Source: Nitrospina sp. (GTDB lineage: Bacteria; Nitrospinota; Nitrospinia; Nitrospinales; VA-1). From it: DNA of 10,024 bases. Of this stretch, positions 6,331 to 10,024 are shown piece after piece. The stretch spans positions 1-10,024 of the forward strand of contig JABJCF010000028.1 of assembly GCA_018665625.1 (NCBI GenBank), given 5' to 3'. Under the pieces are notes generated by a model that saw only the letters and a program-made list of their open reading frames with translations, was not told the DNA's origin and ran no database searches. Position 1 is the stretch's first letter; each line of letters begins with the position of its first letter. The position numbers and the translations under genes are program-made.

Positions 6331-6456
6331 CCGAGAGCTTTCGATAAACTCAGGATGACGTTTCGAGAAACCGTCAAATTTGTCATCCTGAGCTTGTGGT
6401 ATTTTACGGCTGTTTTCATGCCCCGAAGGGGCATGTCGAAGGATCTCGGTTTTTTT
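6331..6456 (+). terminator. terminator-like long inverted repeat after leuD, with inserted hairpin
   Basis: The left arm 6331-6359 pairs with a split right arm (6382-6396 plus 6436-6449): of 29 positions, 25 are Watson-Crick, 2 are G-T and 2 mismatch. The right arm is followed directly by seven T (6450-6456), so the whole resembles an intrinsic terminator for leuCD. The right arm is interrupted by 39 bases (6397-6435). The arm sequence (GTCATCCTGAG and GAAGGATCTCGG) resembles a short intergenic repeat that I recall from many bacterial genomes, so the terminator may derive from a mobile repeat. Confidence 0.65.
6397..6435. repeat. 39-bp segment splitting the right arm, ending in a perfect hairpin
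   Basis: The segment contains CATGCCCC-GAA-GGGGCATG (6417-6435), an 8-bp perfect stem with a three-base loop. Removing the 39 bases restores a continuous right arm, GAGCTTGTCGAAGG, which pairs with the left arm. This suggests insertion into a pre-existing repeat. The hairpin shares 15 of 16 core bases with the segment at 1169-1184. Confidence 0.6.
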
Positions 6457-6496
6457 GTTAATGTTAAATTGAAACCTTCATAACAAGGAGAATTAA

Positions 6497-7306
6497 ATGG
6501 GTTCTAGCTGGACGCGCGTATTTATTAAACCCATTTTTATAGTTGCGGCTTTATTTTTTTTCTGTGCGGGCGATAAATCAAATGCAGCCGCCTCGGAAGG
6601 GGATATGGTACTCATCCCTGCCGGACCATTTTTTATGGGAAGTTCTGAAAAGGATATCATGTGGGCCGCCAAGCATTTCCATTCGGAATCTCTGGATTGG
6701 TATCGTGACGAAACTCCGATTCATGAAGTGACTTTACCTGCTTTTAAAATTGATAAGTTTCCGGTGACGGTGAGGGATTATGAAAAATACCGTCAAGACG
6801 CAGGAAAGCCTCCTCCAAGAGAGCATGCCAATGCGCAGTTCAATCACCCTCTACAGCCGGTGGTGGGGTTACCCTGGCAAGGCGCTCGAGACTATTGCCA
6901 CTGGGCAAAAAAACGTTTGCCTACAGAAGCGGAATGGGAAAAAGCTGCAAGGGGCACAGATGCAAGATACTATCCCTGGGGCAATGAAGCGGATGCTCTC
7001 AATGCTAATATAAGAGGTAAAGGGGATATTTATAGATACAGTAATAAGGTAGGGGTAATACCGGAAAATGCGAGCCCTTATGGGGTAATGGATTTGGCCG
7101 GCAATGTTTGGGAGTGGACAGAAAGCTGGTATTTGCCTCATCCGGGTAATCAATTTGAAAATGATTTATATGGAAAACAGTTCAAGGTTATGAAAGGTGG
7201 GTCGTGGAACTCAAACCTGGACTTGGCGAGAGGCCCGGTGCGTGGAAAAGCACTGCCGGACCAGAAGAAAAGTTATATCGGATTTCGTTGCGTTGCGACG
7301 AACTAA
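6497..7306 (+). CDS. exported FGE/SUMF1-fold protein, probably not a sulfatase activator
   Basis: 269 residues. An N-terminal hydrophobic stretch (about 10-24) followed by SNA-A near 28-31 looks like a signal peptide. The rest is a formylglycine-generating-enzyme-type domain: MVLIPAGPFFMGS at 37-49, RLPTEAEWEKAARG at 140-153, YPWGN at 159-163, GNVWEWTESWY at 192-202, MKGGSW at 232-237 and IGFRC at 261-265. True FGEs carry a cysteine pair shortly after the GGS-x motif; here 238-260 contains no cysteine, so cysteine-to-formylglycine oxidation is unlikely. The fold is reused widely, for example in EgtB-like and pyoverdine-related proteins, and in many binding proteins of unknown role. The start is well supported: AAGGAG at 6485-6490, six bases before the ATG. 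The LRR gene begins 17 bases after the stop, so the two are probably cotranscribed and act together in the envelope. Confidence 0.85.
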   Translation: MGSSWTRVFIKPIFIVAALFFFCAGDKSNAAASEGDMVLIPAGPFFMGSSEKDIMWAAKHFHSESLDWYRDETPIHEVTLPAFKIDKFPVTVRDYEKYRQDAGKPPPREHANAQFNHPLQPVVGLPWQGARDYCHWAKKRLPTEAEWEKAARGTDARYYPWGNEADALNANIRGKGDIYRYSNKVGVIPENASPYGVMDLAGNVWEWTESWYLPHPGNQFENDLYGKQFKVMKGGSWNSNLDLARGPVRGKALPDQKKSYIGFRCVATN

Positions 7307-7323
7307 TTCTGGAGGATTTTATT

Positions 7324-8181
7324 GTGTCGATTAGAAAAAATATAGTTCAGGTTATTTTAATTTTAGGTTGGTTGGTCTGGTCTCTTCCGGTTTTTGCTGG
7401 AGGTGAGCATGGGGAACATTCTGGTGGGCACCCCGGTAAACACGATGCTGCTGCAGGTGGCAAACACGGGGGGGGGTATAAAGGAGGCCATGGTGGCAAA
7501 GGAAAACATGGCGGTCATAGTTATGGTCGTCGTAAGGGACCGCCAAAAGATATTCCTGCGCATATTAAGGAAAAGTTAGACCCTGATGGTACCAAAATAA
7601 ACCTCAATGGTTCGCAGATTGGAATTAAGGGAATAGAAATTCTTTCAAATACCCCTGAGGTGAAAAATGTTACTTCTCTGGCATTGCAGAAAAATAATCT
7701 CGGAGATGAAGGTGTGCGAATACTAAGCGGGTCAGGTACTTTTCAGAATGTGGAGATGCTTTCATTGTGGGGCAATGACGTTTCGGAGAAGGGTGCGAAA
7801 ATGATTGCAGACTCTCCGAACTTTAAAAACCTTAAAGAACTAAAATTAACCCGCAATAAAGTAGGTAATGAAGGAGTAATCGCCATTGTCGGTTCAGAAA
7901 ATTCGAAAAATTTAACTTCAATGGATTTGAGTGGAAATCAGATTGGTGATAAAGGTGCCATTGCAATTGCAAATTCACCTCACCTTGCCAACTTAAAATC
8001 TTTGGATCTCTATCATAACCAAATTACAGAAAAGGGCATGGAAGCGCTGCTTAATTCCAAAACTTTAAAAAGTCTGGAATCGCTTATACTGGTTAGAAAT
8101 GAGATCAACCCCGGACAAGGGGCCGATGACCTTGCAAAAAAACAAAGCCTGCCAAGTTTAAGGCGATTGGAAATGTTTTAG
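7324..8181 (+). CDS. exported leucine-rich-repeat protein with Gly/His-rich N-terminal segment
   Basis: 285 residues from a GTG start at 7324. GGAGG at 7311-7315, eight bases upstream, and the signal peptide that follows directly decide this start. The frame stays open back to 7204 but overlaps the preceding gene and would bury the signal peptide. Residues 1-25 end in VFA before the predicted cleavage site. Residues 26-72 are almost only Gly, His and Lys with eight histidines, a possible metal-binding or flexible surface segment. From about 91 come seven repeats of roughly 27 residues on the pattern L-x-L-x-x-N-x-I-x-x-x-G-x-x-x-I, as in the ribonuclease-inhibitor type of LRR. It ends in a half repeat, RRLEMF. 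Such solenoids bind proteins; the ligand is unknown. It follows the FGE-like gene after 17 bases. Confidence 0.82.
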   Translation: MSIRKNIVQVILILGWLVWSLPVFAGGEHGEHSGGHPGKHDAAAGGKHGGGYKGGHGGKGKHGGHSYGRRKGPPKDIPAHIKEKLDPDGTKINLNGSQIGIKGIEILSNTPEVKNVTSLALQKNNLGDEGVRILSGSGTFQNVEMLSLWGNDVSEKGAKMIADSPNFKNLKELKLTRNKVGNEGVIAIVGSENSKNLTSMDLSGNQIGDKGAIAIANSPHLANLKSLDLYHNQITEKGMEALLNSKTLKSLESLILVRNEINPGQGADDLAKKQSLPSLRRLEMF

Positions 8182-8199
8182 TAAATCGACTTCAAGGGA

Positions 8200-8231
8200 A
8201 CCGCTAAAAATTGGCTGTGGCTGCGAGCGGT
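8200..8231 (+). terminator. weak inverted repeat after the LRR gene
   Basis: ACCGCT (8200-8205) pairs with AGCGGT (8226-8231) across a 20-base loop, followed by TCTTTGTG. The stem is short and there is no T-run, so termination here is only a suggestion. The rest of the 8182-8296 gap shows nothing I recognise. Confidence 0.2.
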
Positions 8232-8296
8232 CTTTGTGAAATAATAGGCCGTGAACTGCCGGGAGTCAAAACCGGATTGCCAGAGTTGCGCTTAAA

Positions 8297-8485
8297 TTAT
8301 TGTCGATAGCGTCGGTCATTGTATTGGTCGACCTTCTCTACCACCTGCTTAGTTCCCCGCATTAGGGCATCCAACATATCTTTTAAGGCTTCAACTTCTT
8401 CGTTAGGGTCTGCCGCATTTTTGAAGTTTGCGGCTTCCTCTGTGATCTCCTGGACGATTGCATCAATTTCTTCGTGTTTGTTCAT
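8297..8485 (-). CDS. small helical protein of unknown function
   Basis: 62 residues, not recognised. The composition is charged and Ala/Glu-rich: an acidic N-terminal half, then a DPNEE turn at about 26-30 followed by a helix EVEALKDMLDALMRGTKQVVEKVDQY with heptad-like hydrophobic spacing, and a basic end, NDRRYRQ. It looks like a helical hairpin or a small coiled coil, without signal peptide or membrane segment. There is no clear Shine-Dalgarno sequence before the ATG. It lies 122 bases downstream of the sensor kinase on the same strand and converges on the LRR gene. The protein-like amino-acid pattern favours a real gene, but chance cannot be excluded. Confidence 0.5.
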   Translation of the reverse strand: MNKHEEIDAIVQEITEEAANFKNAADPNEEVEALKDMLDALMRGTKQVVEKVDQYNDRRYRQ

Positions 8486-8607
8486 GGCTGAATTCTGAAT
8501 GAGTATGGGTTAATAGAAAGCTCGACAGGCAGATTGTCCTGCTCGTCAATAAGTTAGATTCAATTTTATGAAAAAAGTTGTATTGAAAAATGCGGGATGG
8601 AAAAAAA

Positions 8608-10024
8608 TCAGGAGGTATGGGTATCTAAAGTATGGCGGATTTCTTTAAGAAGGTCATCATGGATGAAGGATTTTTTTTCTATTAGTTTTTCTATTCCGCC
8701 ATTTAAGCGCATACGATCTGCTTGTGTGAGATCTTTTGAGGTGACAACTACAATTGGGATGGGTCTGTGTTCGGGGTTTTTCTTTAATTCTTCAATGAAT
8801 TCGAATCCATCCATTTCTGGCATCATCAGGTCGAGAAAAATCACTCCCGGCGATTTTTCCTCTACTTTTTCAAGAGCTACTTTTCCGTTTTCAGCTTCCT
8901 GAATATTGAGGCCATATTCTTTTAGCATTGAGCAGAGCAGTTTGCGAGTTCCCTCATCATCTTCGACCACCAGCGCTGAACCTGAATCCCAACGGTATTT
9001 TTTCATTAGAATATGCAATCGAGTACGGTCTATGGGTTTGGTGATATATTCAGATGCCCCCAGCGTAAACCCCTTATTTTCCTCGTCAACCATAGAGATA
9101 ACAAAAACCGGAATATTTGCAACATTGGGGTCGGCTTTTAATTTTGTCAGCACGGTCCAACCGTCCATTCCTGGCATCAATACATCGAGAGTGATTAATG
9201 TGGGATGTAGTTTTCTAGCAAGTGTTAACCCTTCTTCGCCATCGGAGGCACAAACAATTTTGTAATCTTCTTTTTCGAAAGCCCGCTTCATCTGACTATG
9301 AATCATGGGATCATCATCAATCACGAGAATAATTTTTTCTTTAGGAGTAGAGCTGGATTCATCAGCAGTTCTTTGAGGTTTTCCAATACTCTGAAGAATT
9401 TTTTCTGGTGTTGCTTGTACAGGCATTAGAGCGGGTAAATGGGCTGAAAAAGTTGAGCCTTCACCGGGCTTGCTTTCAACAAAAATATCTCCTCCCATCA
9501 TCTCGCAAATGCGTTTGGTGATGGCTAAACCCAGTCCAGTTCCGCCATACTTCTGGATATTGGAAGAGTGAACCTGTGAAAAACTTTTGAATAGTTTTTC
9601 AACCTGATCCGTGTTCATTCCAATTCCTGTGTCGGAAATGGTGAAATTGATCCAGTCTGCCTGGTTGACGGTTTTACGCATTATGGTGAATGTGATTTCA
9701 CCATTCTCAGTAAATTTGCAGGCATTGCTTAGCAGATTAAAAAGTACCTGCCGCAATCGTGTTATATCAACGGATATTGAGCCCAAGTCTTCATCGAGAA
9801 CAACTTTGAGCTTATTAGAGTTTTTATTGATAACAGGCTGTACCGTTTCGCTGACTTCATTTGCCAAAGTTTTCAAGTTGCAATTTTGGCTGAAAAACTC
9901 CATTTTTCCTGCTTCGATTTTAGACAGGTCAAGGATATCATTAATGATTGCCAGTAAATGTTTGCCCGAAGAGTGGATTTTATTTATATCCGGGCCAATT
10001 TCTTCTTCAATTTCCAGTTCGTCG
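8608..10024 (-). CDS. hybrid sensor histidine kinase with two receiver domains (5' end outside window)
   Basis: The frame is open to the right edge, giving 471 residues here; the N-terminal sensor and phosphoacceptor histidine lie outside. The first 40 residues finish the dimerisation domain (INDILDLSKIEAGK). Numbering from the Met at 9903, the ATPase domain spans about 1-157 with an N box (NLLSNACKF, 57-64), DTGIGM (91-96) and GGTGLGLAI (120-128). Receiver 1 spans about 200-303, with acidic residues IDDD, phosphoacceptor Asp240 in LITLDVLMPGMDG and Lys289 in ITKP. Receiver 2 spans about 310-428, with VEDDE and phosphoacceptor Asp358 in IFLDLMMPEMDG. No DNA-binding or output domain follows, so signals probably leave by a phosphotransfer protein or separate regulator. 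The Met at 9903 is internal to the kinase and should not be taken as the start. Confidence 0.93.
   Translation of the reverse strand, partial: DELEIEEEIGPDINKIHSSGKHLLAIINDILDLSKIEAGKMEFFSQNCNLKTLANEVSETVQPVINKNSNKLKVVLDEDLGSISVDITRLRQVLFNLLSNACKFTENGEITFTIMRKTVNQADWINFTISDTGIGMNTDQVEKLFKSFSQVHSSNIQKYGGTGLGLAITKRICEMMGGDIFVESKPGEGSTFSAHLPALMPVQATPEKILQSIGKPQRTADESSSTPKEKIILVIDDDPMIHSQMKRAFEKEDYKIVCASDGEEGLTLARKLHPTLITLDVLMPGMDGWTVLTKLKADPNVANIPVFVISMVDEENKGFTLGASEYITKPIDRTRLHILMKKYRWDSGSALVVEDDEGTRKLLCSMLKEYGLNIQEAENGKVALEKVEEKSPGVIFLDLMMPEMDGFEFIEELKKNPEHRPIPIVVVTSKDLTQADRMRLNGGIEKLIEKKSFIHDDLLKEIRHTLDTHTS

Noticed and set aside
8521..8547. Possible hairpin CGACAGG/CCTGCTCG downstream of the sensor kinase
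   Set aside because: Pairing needs a bulge, the stem is short, and no T-run follows on the minus strand, so it was not called a terminator.

Overview
The window reads as ordinary bacterial chromosome at roughly 45-50% G+C (estimated by eye), with compact genes on both strands. No tRNA, rRNA, CRISPR array, transposase or phage gene was recognised. A delta-class carbonic anhydrase, a family best known from marine phytoplankton, hints at a marine or aquatic bacterium. A Nitrospinota- or deltaproteobacteria-like source is possible, but this is a weak inference and no marker gene settles it.

Left part (1-4183). The window opens with the last 37 codons of a plus-strand gene that resembles the C-terminus of MtfA-type zinc peptidases. 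Four minus-strand genes follow, listed here in transcription order: a radical SAM/SPASM protein (4183-3146), an SLC13/DASS-type anion transporter (3027-1576), a single-domain rhodanese (1534-1199) and an exported delta-class carbonic anhydrase (981-193). Three 13-bp perfect palindromes sit at exact 21-bp intervals across the transporter/rhodanese junction, and the transporter's stop codon lies inside the array.

Middle (4184-6496). A divergent intergenic region carries candidate promoters for both directions and a leader hairpin. It leads into leuC-leuD, the two subunits of 3-isopropylmalate dehydratase (leucine biosynthesis), which overlap by one base. The operon ends in a long imperfect inverted repeat followed by a T-run. 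The right arm of that repeat is interrupted by 39 bp carrying a second perfect hairpin, and a related hairpin occurs near 1170.

Right part (6497-10024). Two closely spaced plus-strand genes encode exported proteins: an FGE/SUMF1-fold protein without the catalytic cysteine pair, and a leucine-rich-repeat protein with a Gly/His-rich N-terminal segment. The LRR protein most likely starts at the GTG at 7324. On the minus strand are a small helical protein of unknown function (8485-8297) and the C-terminal part of a hybrid sensor kinase with two receiver domains, whose N-terminus lies beyond the right edge.

No stretch over 300 bases is without a gene; the longest gap is 4184-4444. The genes look mostly like housekeeping and envelope functions, not one dedicated system. 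The most unusual signals are the palindrome array, the nested hairpin repeat, and the pairing of the FGE-like protein with the Gly/His-LRR protein.
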